This document shows positions 27,435 to 36,448 of a stretch of 64,000 bases of DNA, piece by piece (within the stretch, counting starts at the first letter, position 1; each line of letters starts with the position of its first letter). This stretch comes from Thalassospira sp. TSL5-1. Lineage in GTDB: Bacteria; Pseudomonadota; Alphaproteobacteria; Rhodospirillales; Thalassospiraceae. The stretch covers positions 992,001 to 1,056,000 of the forward strand of contig NZ_KV880637.1 of assembly GCF_001907695.1 (NCBI RefSeq), in the 5' to 3' direction. The notes beneath the pieces were generated by a model, which saw only the letters and a program-made list of their open reading frames with translations, did not search any database and was not told the DNA's origin. The position numbers and the translations under genes were made by a program.

Positions 27435-28511
27435 TTGAAGGGATATGACGAAGCGGTCGCGCGAAAGCGTGTGAAAAATCCTGATTTCAAACTGGGAAAC
27501 AGGATTGTGGCCCCCGGCGCCAGCCAGCTCGTTGATATCCCGATTTCGCTTTTATCCAATCACACGCCGGTTAACCTGACGGTGAATGTGGTGCATGGCA
27601 AACGGCCGGGGCCAACATTATTTGTCAGTGCGGCGGTGCATGGCGATGAAATTGTCGGTGTGGAAATTATCCGCCGGGTTTTGAAATCGCCGATATTACG
27701 CCATTTGCGCGGCACATTGCTGGCCGTGCCGGTGGTGAATACCTTCGGTTTTTTAAACCATACCCGCTATCTGCCCGACCGGCGCGATTTGAACCGCTGT
27801 TTTCCCGGTAGCGCGCACGGGTCGCTTGCGGCCCAGCTGGCGCATCTGTTTTTGCATGAAATTGTCGAGCGGTCCGATTTTGGCATCGATCTTCATACCG
27901 CTGCGGCAAACCGGGTGAATTTGCCGCAGGTCCGGGTTAATGAAGGCGACGATCACATCATGAAATATGCCGAATGTTTCGGTGCGCCGATTATTCTGAC
28001 ATCGCCCTTGCGTGAAGGATCGTTGCGCCAGGCTGGCAAGGATGTTGGTGTGCCGATTCTGCTTTATGAAGCAGGCGAGGGACTGCGCTTTGACGAAATG
28101 GCCATTCGTGCCGGGGTCTCCGGTGTTTTGCGGGTGATGCGTGAACTGGGGATGGTAGCTGAAAAATCAGTACGTGCCCCGCGGTTGCCGTCGTTTAAAT
28201 CCTCGGCCAGCCAGTGGTTGCGCGCACCTGTGGGCGGCATGTTGCGCACCTTCAAGCTGGCGGGGGATTTTGTGCGTGTGGGGGATGTTGTGGCGGCGGT
28301 GTCCGACCCGTTTGGACAAAGTGATACCGAAGTGCTGGCAAAGCAGGACGGATTGATTATTGGCCGGACCAACCTGCCGATTGTCAATCAGGGCGATGCG
28401 CTGTTTCATGTGGCTTCAATCAAGCGTCCGGCGGAATTGCAGGAACGGATGGATGCCATCGAAACGCATCTTCAGTCCGATCCGCTGCTTGATGAAGACG
28501 AAATCATTTAA
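27435..28511 (+). CDS. Succinylglutamate desuccinylase/aspartoacylase family zinc hydrolase
   Basis: A 358-residue M14-like metallo-hydrolase. The zinc ligands are visible as HGDE (VHGDEIVGVE) and a later His in GIDLHTAA. The catalytic Glu is likely in YEAGEGLRFDE. Family members remove acyl groups from aspartate or glutamate, or trim short peptides. The C-terminal third (about 245-340) resembles a biotinyl-like beta domain. I take the TTG at 27435 as start, because AAAGGA is eight bases upstream and no in-frame ATG is closer. Its place four bases after rimK suggests that it acts on glutamylated products. That role is inference. Confidence 0.82.
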   Translation: MKGYDEAVARKRVKNPDFKLGNRIVAPGASQLVDIPISLLSNHTPVNLTVNVVHGKRPGPTLFVSAAVHGDEIVGVEIIRRVLKSPILRHLRGTLLAVPVVNTFGFLNHTRYLPDRRDLNRCFPGSAHGSLAAQLAHLFLHEIVERSDFGIDLHTAAANRVNLPQVRVNEGDDHIMKYAECFGAPIILTSPLREGSLRQAGKDVGVPILLYEAGEGLRFDEMAIRAGVSGVLRVMRELGMVAEKSVRAPRLPSFKSSASQWLRAPVGGMLRTFKLAGDFVRVGDVVAAVSDPFGQSDTEVLAKQDGLIIGRTNLPIVNQGDALFHVASIKRPAELQERMDAIETHLQSDPLLDEDEII

Positions 28512-28585
28512 ACCGTGTGCCCAAATCCGTATGATAACGGGCAAGTCACTGGCGCGTTGCGCCGGGCAATGTTATAGCAGGGTTC

Positions 28586-29755
28586 ATGGAAACAATTACA
28601 AAAACAGAAGAACTTCGCATTTTGTGCGAAAAGCTGCGGCAATATGATTATGTGACCGTTGATACCGAATTCATGCGCGATTCGACCTATTGGCCGCAAT
28701 TATGCCTGGTCCAGCTTTGCAGCCCCGAGGCTGCCGATACGGGCGCGGCGGTTGACCCGCTGGCCGAAGGGATTGACCTGACTCCGCTTTTCGAGCTGAT
28801 GCAGGATGAAAGCGTGATCAAGGTGTTTCACGCGGCCCGTCAGGATATTGAGATATTTGTCCATTTGAATGGCAAGGTGCCCCATCCGGTATTTGATACC
28901 CAGGTTGCGGCTATGGTCCTTGGGTTTGGTGACCAGGTTGGCTATGAAACGCTGGTCAACAAGGTGGCGCGCAAAAGCATTGATAAATCAATGCGCTTTA
29001 CCGACTGGTCCCGTCGCCCGCTTTCATCCAAGCAATTGAGCTACGCCCTGTCGGATGTCACGCATCTGCGCACGATATACGAGGATTTCCACGAAAGGCT
29101 GGCGGCCAATGACCGTGCCCCCTGGCTGTTCGAGGAAATGGAACGTTTGACCGATCCGGGTATTTATACCGTTGACCCGGCCGAGGCCTGGTTGCGGCTT
29201 AAAACCCGGTCAAACAGCCCCAAATTCCTGGCGGTGGCAAAGGCGCTTGGTGAATGGCGCGAAATTGAAGCACAGCGCAAGAACTTGCCGCGTAACCGTG
29301 TTTTACGCGATGATACGTTGCTTGATATTGCCGCGCGTCAGCCGCAAAATGAAGCGGATCTGGATAAAACCCGGGGTGTGGGCCGCAATTTTGGTGCCAG
29401 TAAGCCGGGGCAGGCCATTATCGAGGCCATCAAAAATGCTTTGGCGCAACCACAGGATACCTGGCCGCAGCCCAAGGTGCGCACGGACCTTCCGGCTGGT
29501 ATCGGTCCGACGGTGGAACTTCTTAAGGTGCTGCTAAAGCTGTGCAGCGAGGAAAAGGGTGTGGCCCAGCGTCTGGTAGCATCCAGTGATGATTTGCAAA
29601 ACATTGCTGCGGACGATAATGCCGATGTTGCCGCCCTGCATGGCTGGCGTCGTGAACTTTTTGGGCAATATGCCCTGCGCTTAAAGCACGGGCAGATTGC
29701 CCTTAAACTTGAGAATGGTGAAGTGGCTTTGGTGGAGCTGGAACAGGCTTCCTGA
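28586..29755 (+). CDS. rnd: Ribonuclease D
   Basis: A 389-residue 3'-5' exonuclease. The DEDDy catalytic motifs are complete: VDTEF (motif I), FHAARQDIEIF (motif II) and YALSDVTHL (motif III). An HRDC domain follows at about 205-290, used for binding RNA. RNase D trims tRNA precursors. A bidirectional terminator stands between it and the convergent SDR gene. In many alphaproteobacteria rnd lies next to aspS, ppk and ppx; here these are 5-10 kb away, separated by a cassette. Confidence 0.94.
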   Translation: METITKTEELRILCEKLRQYDYVTVDTEFMRDSTYWPQLCLVQLCSPEAADTGAAVDPLAEGIDLTPLFELMQDESVIKVFHAARQDIEIFVHLNGKVPHPVFDTQVAAMVLGFGDQVGYETLVNKVARKSIDKSMRFTDWSRRPLSSKQLSYALSDVTHLRTIYEDFHERLAANDRAPWLFEEMERLTDPGIYTVDPAEAWLRLKTRSNSPKFLAVAKALGEWREIEAQRKNLPRNRVLRDDTLLDIAARQPQNEADLDKTRGVGRNFGASKPGQAIIEAIKNALAQPQDTWPQPKVRTDLPAGIGPTVELLKVLLKLCSEEKGVAQRLVASSDDLQNIAADDNADVAALHGWRRELFGQYALRLKHGQIALKLENGEVALVELEQAS

Positions 29756-29779
29756 CACTGTATATACCATCAACTGACT

Positions 29780-29819
29780 AAAACCCCGCCAGTCTGAACG
29801 GACTTCGGCGGGGTTTTGT
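29780..29819. terminator. Bidirectional terminator between rnd and an SDR gene
   Basis: AAAACCCCGCC (29780-29790) pairs with GGCGGGGTTTT (29806-29816). The spacer adds an inner AGTC/GACT pairing. T-runs flank the hairpin on both strands. Confidence 0.9.
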
Positions 29820-29833
29820 GTTTTGCAGAGGCG

Positions 29834-30640
29834 TCACACGGTTGGTACGGTTCCGCCATCAATGGTGTAATTCGCCCCATGAATGGACATGGCCCGATTT
29901 GAAACCAGAAATGCTGCCAGTTCGGCGACTTCGTTGGGGCGGCCCGGCCGGCCAATTGGGATACCGCCCAGCGATTGCATCAGTTTTTCCCGTGCGGTAT
30001 CTGCGCTGCAACCTTCCTGCGTGGCAAGGCGGTGGATCAGGTTGCTTGCCGCTGTGGTTTCGATAAAACCGGGTGACAGTGTATTGATACGAATGCCTTT
30101 GGGCCCCATTTCCTTTGCCAGTCCTTTGCTATAGGTGCCAAGTGCGGCCTTGGCGCTGGCATAGGCAAGAGTGGCCTCATAAAGGGGAAGGCGGCTCTGT
30201 ATCGAGGAAATATGCAGAATAACACCGTTTTTGCGTTCGATCATGCCGGGAAGAAAACCACGATCAAGGCGAACAGCGGCCATGAGATTGGTGTTTAGGG
30301 TATAGGCCCAGTCCTCATCAGACAGGCCCAGTGCCCCGCCGCCTGGTGCCACGGAACCGCCGGCATTATTGATCAGGATGTCGATGCCGCCCAGCTCGCT
30401 TAGCACGGTCGCAATGATATGCGTGGTGCCGTCTGGTGTTGATATGTCGGCGGGAATAAATAGGCCAGGATGCGTATTTGGCGTGTCTGGTGCCGAGCGT
30501 GCGGTGCTGGCAACTATGGCCCCGGCGGCGTGTAGGCGGTGCAAGATGGCATAGCCCATGCCTTTGGTTCCGCCGGTCACCAACACGCGATGTCCCTTGA
30601 ATTCGGTTTTATCAATGTTAAAGGCGGGGTTTTTCATCAT
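29834..30640 (-). CDS. SDR family oxidoreductase
   Basis: A 268-residue short-chain dehydrogenase. The NAD(P) motif is TGGTKGMGYA near residue 22, the NNAG motif is intact, and the catalytic Tyr and Lys occur as YASAK. Its start overlaps the stop of the NTF2-like gene by four bases (ATGA), so they are translated together. The pair is divergent from an HxlR regulator, which is a typical layout for redox- or quinone-induced oxidoreductases. Substrate is unknown. Confidence 0.9.
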   Translation of the reverse strand: MMKNPAFNIDKTEFKGHRVLVTGGTKGMGYAILHRLHAAGAIVASTARSAPDTPNTHPGLFIPADISTPDGTTHIIATVLSELGGIDILINNAGGSVAPGGGALGLSDEDWAYTLNTNLMAAVRLDRGFLPGMIERKNGVILHISSIQSRLPLYEATLAYASAKAALGTYSKGLAKEMGPKGIRINTLSPGFIETTAASNLIHRLATQEGCSADTAREKLMQSLGGIPIGRPGRPNEVAELAAFLVSNRAMSIHGANYTIDGGTVPTV

Positions 30641-31002
30641 GCAATCTCCAGCCTGGAAATAAGGCCGTCTTGCAGGATGAAAATGTAATCCAGGATGACG
30701 GGGGACCCTTTGAAACTGCCTGATACCGTTGCGGAAACGGAAATACGGCCCTCTGTCATTGCCTGAAGATCGACGGGCGGGTTATCTGTTTCGGTAGCGG
30801 ATGCGCTGATTAATTCGTGAAGGGCATCGGTGCTTCCGATGGCATGCGATATCCATTTTTCGATTGCGGCATGTCCGTCGATATTTTGCTTTTCATCATA
30901 AACATGCGCATTGCGGGTAAAACAGTGGGTGGCGGCAGGCCAGTCCCGTTGGTTGCTATGGTCAAAAAAGCCCTGAATGGAGGGCGGGAGTTGGATTGTC
31001 AT
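30637..31002 (-). CDS. NTF2-like/SnoaL-like small protein
   Basis: A 121-residue protein with the alpha+beta cone pattern of the NTF2-like superfamily: an N-terminal helix with FFDHSNQRDW, HVYDEKQNIDGHAAIEKWI in the middle and a C-terminal strand IFILQDGLISRLEI. Such proteins act as isomerases, cyclases or ligand carriers. It is the first gene of a two-gene unit with an SDR, overlapping it by four bases, which suggests they work on the same small molecule. No catalytic residue can be named. Confidence 0.75.
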   Translation of the reverse strand: MTIQLPPSIQGFFDHSNQRDWPAATHCFTRNAHVYDEKQNIDGHAAIEKWISHAIGSTDALHELISASATETDNPPVDLQAMTEGRISVSATVSGSFKGSPVILDYIFILQDGLISRLEIA

Positions 31003-31119
31003 ATTTTTATGCCCTGTGCTGTTACGACGCGCATCAGCCTCGCCGTTATTGTTGTTAGGGCACGCTGCCGTTAAGATGACAAAAGAGCAAGAACCGACAA
31101 AAAAGTAAGGTACTTACCC

Positions 31120-31473
31120 ATGAGTAAGAAATGGGGTTTTGGGGCCGATACGCCCGCTGCCGGTGTTGAAGAAATTTTGAAAATGCTGGAAGGCCGCTGG
31201 AAATTGGTGATTTTGTTTCACCTTTTTGGCGGGCAGGTAAAGCGATTCTCGGAACTGGAACGGGCGATTGACGGCATTTCGCAAAAAATGCTGATCCAGC
31301 AGCTTCGCCAGATGGAAGCGGACGGCATTGTGCATCGTATTGTGTATCATCAGGTGCCGCCCAAGGTGGAATATTGCCTGACCGATTGGGGGCAATCCCT
31401 GTGCCCGGCGCTGGATGCCTTGCTGAAATGGGCCGATTTAAGGCCTTTGCCCGCGGATGTTGATAAAACATAA
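31120..31473 (+). CDS. HxlR family transcriptional regulator
   Basis: A 117-residue winged-helix protein. The family signature is clear: ILKMLEGRWKLVILFHLFGG, RFSELERAIDGISQKMLIQQLR and VHRIVYHQVPPKVEYCLTDWG. A cysteine (about residue 88) in the VEYCLT segment could be a redox sensor, but that is only a suggestion. It is divergent from the NTF2-SDR pair with a 117-base promoter gap, and an NmrA-like oxidoreductase gene lies downstream on the other strand. It probably controls one or both. Confidence 0.92.
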   Translation: MSKKWGFGADTPAAGVEEILKMLEGRWKLVILFHLFGGQVKRFSELERAIDGISQKMLIQQLRQMEADGIVHRIVYHQVPPKVEYCLTDWGQSLCPALDALLKWADLRPLPADVDKT

Positions 31474-31535
31474 GGCGATTAACAGGATAATTTCGGGGTG
31501 ATCCAAGGACCTGATGGTGCAGCATGGTGGTATCA

Positions 31536-31577
31536 AACAAAAGGCAGGTGCCCGGTTGGTGCTCCTGCCTTTTTGTT
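31536..31577. terminator. Bidirectional terminator between hxlR and the NmrA-like gene
   Basis: AAAAGGCAGG (31539-31548) pairs with CCTGCCTTTT (31564-31573). The A/T flanks allow termination on both strands of the convergent pair. Confidence 0.88.
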
Positions 31578-31603
31578 ATTGGGACGAATGATGGATGATG
31601 GCG

Positions 31604-32473
31604 TTATTTTTGCGCTAGCGCTTCGGTCAGGAAATCCTCTACCGTTTGGGGCTGGCGGCCCAGAAGCGCGGTCGCATCGGGGCTGACTTTATCGTAATCG
31701 CCGTTTTTGGCACCGATATAGAGCCCTGAAATGGCGATAACCCCGTGTTCGGGCAGGCCGATATTGCGCAAAATGCCCTGATAGACCTCGTCTGGAAGGT
31801 CGGCAAAGCTGATGTCTTTGCCGGTGGCCTTGCTGATGATGGCGGCGATTTCGCTGTGTGTGATGGCTTTTGTGCCGGTCAGTTCATAGGTTTTGTTTAC
31901 GTGCTGTTCCGGGTTTGCCAGCACAATGGCCGCAATTTCAGCCAGATTGTTCCGCGAAATAAAGGTAATGCCCGCATCACCGGCCGGTGCGGCATATTGC
32001 CCGGTTTCCAGGGCATGGGGCACACCGCCTAACAGCAGGTCGGCATAAAAGCTGTTGCGCAGAATGGTATAATTCAGGCCGCTTTGGTGAATGAAGGCCT
32101 CGGTATCGGCGTGGATGGCGGAATAGGTGAAGGCACTATCGGCACGCGGGTCAATAACGCTGGTATAGATCACATGTTTGACCCCGGCATTTTTCGCCGC
32201 TGTAATGGCATTGCGATGCTGGCGGATGCGGGTTTCATTATCGGCTTCGGCAGAAATGATCAACGCCGTGTCAATATCGGCAAAGGCCTGTTCCATCAGC
32301 CCCTGATCATCAAAGTCGCCCTTGCGAATCTCAACACCTTTGGTGGCAATTGCTTCTGCCTTTTCCGGGCTGCGGGTGCTGACAGCAAGGTCATTTGGGG
32401 TAAGGCGGTGCAGGGCGTGGTCCAGGGCCAGGGCTCCAAAATTTCCTGATGCACCGGTGATCAGCTTTTTCAT
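31604..32473 (-). CDS. NmrA-like NAD(P)-binding oxidoreductase (QorB/YtfG type)
   Basis: A 289-residue atypical SDR. The dinucleotide motif ITGASGNFGALAL starts at residue 5, and HVIYTSVIDP lies where the catalytic region would be. The usual Tyr-x3-Lys is not clear, as is normal for the NmrA branch. Closest relatives by motif are NAD(P)H:quinone oxidoreductases of the QorB type. GGAGAAA is upstream of ATG 32473. It is divergent from a LysR gene (100-base gap). Confidence 0.86.
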   Translation of the reverse strand: MKKLITGASGNFGALALDHALHRLTPNDLAVSTRSPEKAEAIATKGVEIRKGDFDDQGLMEQAFADIDTALIISAEADNETRIRQHRNAITAAKNAGVKHVIYTSVIDPRADSAFTYSAIHADTEAFIHQSGLNYTILRNSFYADLLLGGVPHALETGQYAAPAGDAGITFISRNNLAEIAAIVLANPEQHVNKTYELTGTKAITHSEIAAIISKATGKDISFADLPDEVYQGILRNIGLPEHGVIAISGLYIGAKNGDYDKVSPDATALLGRQPQTVEDFLTEALAQK

Positions 32474-32572
32474 CAATTTTCTCCGAATTTGTGCGCAATG
32501 ATATGCGATTGGCGATGATCCTGCCGTGAAAATGGCATATGATCAATTCGATGAAATGAATGGAATTCATGT

Positions 32573-33523
32573 ATGAAATTAGATGAGTCTGATTTGGATT
32601 TTCGGCTGCTGCATCTGTTCATCACGATCTATGACCAGGGATCGGTGACAGCGGCGGCTTCGGTTCTGGGGGTGGGGCAGCCTACGGTTAGTCACGGGTT
32701 GGAAAGGCTGCGCAAAATTATGGGTGATCCGCTGTTTGTGCGGGCCGGACGTGGCATTATTCCGACCGCCCATGCAAGTGAAATGGCCCCGCGCATCCGC
32801 CAGATGATGGAGGAAATGCGCAGTCTGACACGCCTGAATGCCTTTGATCCGCATAATTCGGAACACAGCCTTCATTGCGTGATTGGCGCAAATGATTATG
32901 ATGTGACGGTCGTTTTGTCGCAGCTTTTTCAGCGCTTGCAGAGCTATCGGGCGGATGTGTCGCTCAGAATTCGTCCGGTGCGCAGTTATCAGGAGCAGGT
33001 TGCCAAATTGCGCGACGGATCGTTTGATCTGACCATTGCCGCCGATTATCGCGGTGATGCGGGCGACATCATCCAGCGGGCCTTATTCGATGAAGATATC
33101 AAATGCTATTATGATCCGGCGTTTCATCCGCGGCCGCCCGACACGCTGGACCGGTATTGCGCGGCATCCCATGCACGTATTGTTTTTGGTGATGATGAAA
33201 GTGCCCCGATAGACGAGGCCCTGGCGCAAATGGGGCGGAGCCGGCGCACGGTTTTGCAGGTTTCATCTTTTCATATGATCCCGCGCCTGATTGCCGGGAC
33301 TGCTGTTATGGCAACCTTGCCCTCGCGTTTGGCCGACACGGTGATGGCCGGTTTTGCCTCCTGCCGTTGCCCGCTGGAATTGCCATCGGTTCAGTTTTAT
33401 CAAAGCTGGCATGTGCGCAATGCGGCCTCAGCCGGGCATCGCTGGTTGCGCGACCAGATTTTTCAGATCGCGCGATCCGTTGCCAATAGCGGCGGTAAGC
33501 AGGAGGACGGGCCGCGTGTTTGA
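32573..33523 (+). CDS. LysR-type regulator, divergent from the NmrA-like gene
   Basis: A 316-residue LysR protein. The helix-turn-helix region contains SVTAAASVLGVGQPTVSHGLERLRKIMGDPLF, and the effector domain follows (about 95-300). The N-terminal LDFRLLHLFITIYDQGS form is typical. Its closeness to the divergent NmrA-like oxidoreductase suggests that it regulates that gene. The 32474-32572 gap is AT-rich, but no clear T-N11-A operator stands out. The stop is 20 bases from the convergent DUF1835 gene. Confidence 0.9.
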   Translation: MKLDESDLDFRLLHLFITIYDQGSVTAAASVLGVGQPTVSHGLERLRKIMGDPLFVRAGRGIIPTAHASEMAPRIRQMMEEMRSLTRLNAFDPHNSEHSLHCVIGANDYDVTVVLSQLFQRLQSYRADVSLRIRPVRSYQEQVAKLRDGSFDLTIAADYRGDAGDIIQRALFDEDIKCYYDPAFHPRPPDTLDRYCAASHARIVFGDDESAPIDEALAQMGRSRRTVLQVSSFHMIPRLIAGTAVMATLPSRLADTVMAGFASCRCPLELPSVQFYQSWHVRNAASAGHRWLRDQIFQIARSVANSGGKQEDGPRV

Positions 33524-33543
33524 GCCGCGCGTCAGGCGATATG

Positions 33544-34833
33544 TCAGACGAGGGCCTTGCGCGCCACATCCCAATGCGGGCATTTGCCATCAGCCGAGAT
33601 TTTGACACCGCCGACCCACCGGGTACCGCAATAGATGTCAAAAAATCGCTTGTTGCCCTTCATGATGGCGCGGCCGGTTTCGGTCAGCGTCAGGGTGCGT
33701 TCCGGCCAGGGCAGGGAAGTATCATCCATGTCAAACAGGCCTTCGCTGCCTGCCGACAGGGTCGTCATGTCATCCAGGACATGCCTCAGATCGCCGAGGA
33801 AAGGCAGGGGTTCCTTATCCCGTATCAGGCGGCCAAATACGCGACCGGCGGTTAACGGCCCGGCTTCATCGAGAATTTCCAATACCAGTTGCTGGGTCAG
33901 GGACAAATCATTGTCGCTGGCGGGCAGTTCGGCAAGGTGGCGTTGCAACGCCTTTGCCATCAGGCCGATCGGGCGGGTGGCAGAGGATGATTTGGCAAAA
34001 GTTGCGAGTTCCGCCGGGTCAGTAGCCCGCACGGCTTTCCATACCTTGCGGCCCAGCTCATAATGCGAATCACCCACCAGGGTGCGGGTGTTTTCCCACG
34101 CCCAGCGCAATTGATCCGGGCTTAGTTGACCCAGGCCGGTAAATTTTTCAATATCGGGCACCGAATTGATGCAAATCAGTTCGACCCTGGCAGACAGGCG
34201 CAGGGCCCCAAAAAAATCCAGTAGAAAGGCAAGAATCAGCTGGTCGTAGCTGTCATGTTCAAACCACAAAACGATATGCCGATAGTCCCCTGCGGCCATC
34301 AGGGCGCTATATTCGGCATGCTGGCGTGCCCGGGTTTCTTCCACATCCAGATCATAGGCACTGGCGATAAAATCAGCCCGGGTCTGCATCAGCACCGGCA
34401 GGGGAAGGTCGGGTACCGGCCCCTGACAGAAGGGGTCGGAAAATTCCTGAAAATGGCCGCGAAAACCGGCAAGTTCCAGCGTGTTGCGAATGTCCGACCC
34501 ACAGCGGATATGCAATGTGCCGGGGGTATCGGGCGTTGTCAGCCAGCCAGTGGCAAGCTGCTGTTCGGTCAGCACCATCTGGTCAATATGGGTTTTCATT
34601 TCCGGCCAGCTGATAAAGCCGTTTTCGCGGGCAAGAATTTGCTGGGCATCGGAAACCTTGAAGTCTTCCGGCTTGCGGTGCGCCCCTTTGGGATGGTGCT
34701 CAAGCAGGCGTTTACGGGCATCGGCTTCGTTGGCGCGCAACGATTTCAGCAGCGTGCGGGACTGCTTTTTAAGCACATCGATATTCAGGACACCGCGCAC
34801 AATGTCTTCATTTACCGTTTTTGTGCCACTCAT
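33544..34833 (-). CDS. DUF1835 domain protein
   Basis: A 429-residue protein with no signal peptide or membrane segment. Residues ~106-225 match DUF1835: LHIRCGSDIRNTLELAGF, FSDPFCQGPVP and IVLWFEHDSYDQLIL. The N-terminal ~100 residues are Lys- and Arg-rich, similar to a DNA- or RNA-binding helix region (DVLKKQSRTLLKSLRANEADARKRLL). The C-terminal third resembles a winged-helix-like segment (LTQQLVLEILDEAGPLTAGRVFGRLI). The function of the family is not known to me. It is monocistronic, convergent with LysR and upstream of ppx on the same strand. Confidence 0.8.
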   Translation of the reverse strand: MSGTKTVNEDIVRGVLNIDVLKKQSRTLLKSLRANEADARKRLLEHHPKGAHRKPEDFKVSDAQQILARENGFISWPEMKTHIDQMVLTEQQLATGWLTTPDTPGTLHIRCGSDIRNTLELAGFRGHFQEFSDPFCQGPVPDLPLPVLMQTRADFIASAYDLDVEETRARQHAEYSALMAAGDYRHIVLWFEHDSYDQLILAFLLDFFGALRLSARVELICINSVPDIEKFTGLGQLSPDQLRWAWENTRTLVGDSHYELGRKVWKAVRATDPAELATFAKSSSATRPIGLMAKALQRHLAELPASDNDLSLTQQLVLEILDEAGPLTAGRVFGRLIRDKEPLPFLGDLRHVLDDMTTLSAGSEGLFDMDDTSLPWPERTLTLTETGRAIMKGNKRFFDIYCGTRWVGGVKISADGKCPHWDVARKALV

Positions 34834-34938
34834 TTCGTTGCGATCCTATTGTTGCGCGTTATCACCCAATGATTCACGGTCAGGTCGGGCCCAAATCCCG
34901 CCTTTTTTATCGCGAATCAAATTGTGAAGACTCCCATA

Positions 34939-36426
34939 TCAGGTTGCATCAACAATTTCTATTTTGCTGTCACATTCCATTAATTTTGCCAGTTTGGACA
35001 GGCGCTGATCGACGACTTCGCCATTAAGGTCGCCAATTTTGCGGTCCAGGCGCAGGATCAGGGTTTTGTCGTCCAGGATCAGTTCGCTATGTGGCAGGAT
35101 GCCCTCGACACCGCCCGAAAGGGTATGACCCAGGCGAATGGCATGGCCAAACAGGCGGCCGGTTTTGCGGGTGTCTTCATCCAGCAGGCGGTCGCAGGCG
35201 GCATCGCCCCTGAAATTGCCGGTATAGCGCGAACCGATGGTATAGGCGAGAAACACACGGTCAATGTGGCTGAGATCAAGATAGGGGTGTCGGACGACGC
35301 GGTTGTAACTTTGTTCGGCACGGTAATCGGGGTGATCGTTCCAGCCGATATCGCCAATGATGCAGGCCGCAAGGCGCAGGCGGCGCAAATTGGCGGGTTG
35401 GTCCCGAAAGATCGGGTCGGTCCAGCGGTATAGTTCCTCGCCATGCTGGTGGAAACGTTCGCTATCTTCGGCAAAGCTCAGGCAGGTTTCAAGCAGGGGG
35501 TCGCGGTCGCGAACGTCTTGCGGCAGGGCCTCGAACATCCAGCCCTCGCGCAGGCCATGACCCGAGAAGATGACGTTTTTTGCCTTCATGCGGTTGATCA
35601 GATGGTGCATGACCAGGGCGGCGTGCGGCAGGCTGTCGGTCCGGCGTTTGGAAACCCCGCCGATTTTTTCCAGCGAGGCCCGGCTTTGCTGCGAAATGAT
35701 GCGTGTTAAATCGGCAATTTCCCCAAACGGCATGGTCATATTATGCACAACCGAAATGGGATAGTTTTCCTGGGCGATATAGAGTTTGGCAATCGACCGC
35801 CACGATCCGCCAACGGCAAAAAGCGGCAGTTTCTGGTGTTCGGTCAGCCAGGGAACGCTGTCAAAATGCTGGTTAACCTCGTCTTCAAGCGCCTTGCGAT
35901 TGCTGCCAAACACAGTATGCAGGCGCATCGCCCCCAGTGGCAGGCTGACACGTTTCTGGATCTGCCCCTGATCCAGCAGCACCAGTTCAAGCGAGCCGCC
36001 GCCAATATCGCCCATGATGCCGGTGGCGTGCGGATCGCCCGAGATGATGCCGAGGCCGGAAAGCCGGGCTTCTTCAAGGCCATCAATGATTTTAATGGTC
36101 AGGCCGGTTTCATCAAACACGCGACGGCAGAAATAATCGCCGTCGCTGGCGGCACGCACGGCTGCGGTTGCCAGAACATCGACGCGGGAAATTTTCATCG
36201 CGCGTAACAGGGTGGCAAAACGGCGCAGAGCACCGATTGCCATTTCAACCCCTTCAGGATTCAGTTTGCCCGATCCATCCGGGTCACGGCCCAAACCGCA
36301 CATGACCTTTTCGTTGAAAATGGGGGCAGGCGCGCGCGTTTGACCATCAAAGACGACAAGCCGGACAGAGTTTGACCCGACATCAATGATGGCAATACGC
36401 TTTGAGACCCGGTGATCGGTAAGCAT
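34939..36426 (-). CDS. ppx: Ppx/GppA family exopolyphosphatase
   Basis: A 495-residue ASKHA-fold phosphatase. The phosphate motifs are IDVGSNSVRLVVF (near residue 14) and GDIGGGSLEL; the catalytic Glu lies in DGLEEARLSGLG. The family hydrolyses inorganic polyphosphate from the end or converts pppGpp to ppGpp. It lies 22 bases after ppk on the same strand, so synthesis and breakdown of polyphosphate are in one operon. Length is normal for the long (GppA-like) form. Confidence 0.93.
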   Translation of the reverse strand: MLTDHRVSKRIAIIDVGSNSVRLVVFDGQTRAPAPIFNEKVMCGLGRDPDGSGKLNPEGVEMAIGALRRFATLLRAMKISRVDVLATAAVRAASDGDYFCRRVFDETGLTIKIIDGLEEARLSGLGIISGDPHATGIMGDIGGGSLELVLLDQGQIQKRVSLPLGAMRLHTVFGSNRKALEDEVNQHFDSVPWLTEHQKLPLFAVGGSWRSIAKLYIAQENYPISVVHNMTMPFGEIADLTRIISQQSRASLEKIGGVSKRRTDSLPHAALVMHHLINRMKAKNVIFSGHGLREGWMFEALPQDVRDRDPLLETCLSFAEDSERFHQHGEELYRWTDPIFRDQPANLRRLRLAACIIGDIGWNDHPDYRAEQSYNRVVRHPYLDLSHIDRVFLAYTIGSRYTGNFRGDAACDRLLDEDTRKTGRLFGHAIRLGHTLSGGVEGILPHSELILDDKTLILRLDRKIGDLNGEVVDQRLSKLAKLMECDSKIEIVDAT

Positions 36427-36448
36427 GTGGCTGAAAATACCTGGTTAT

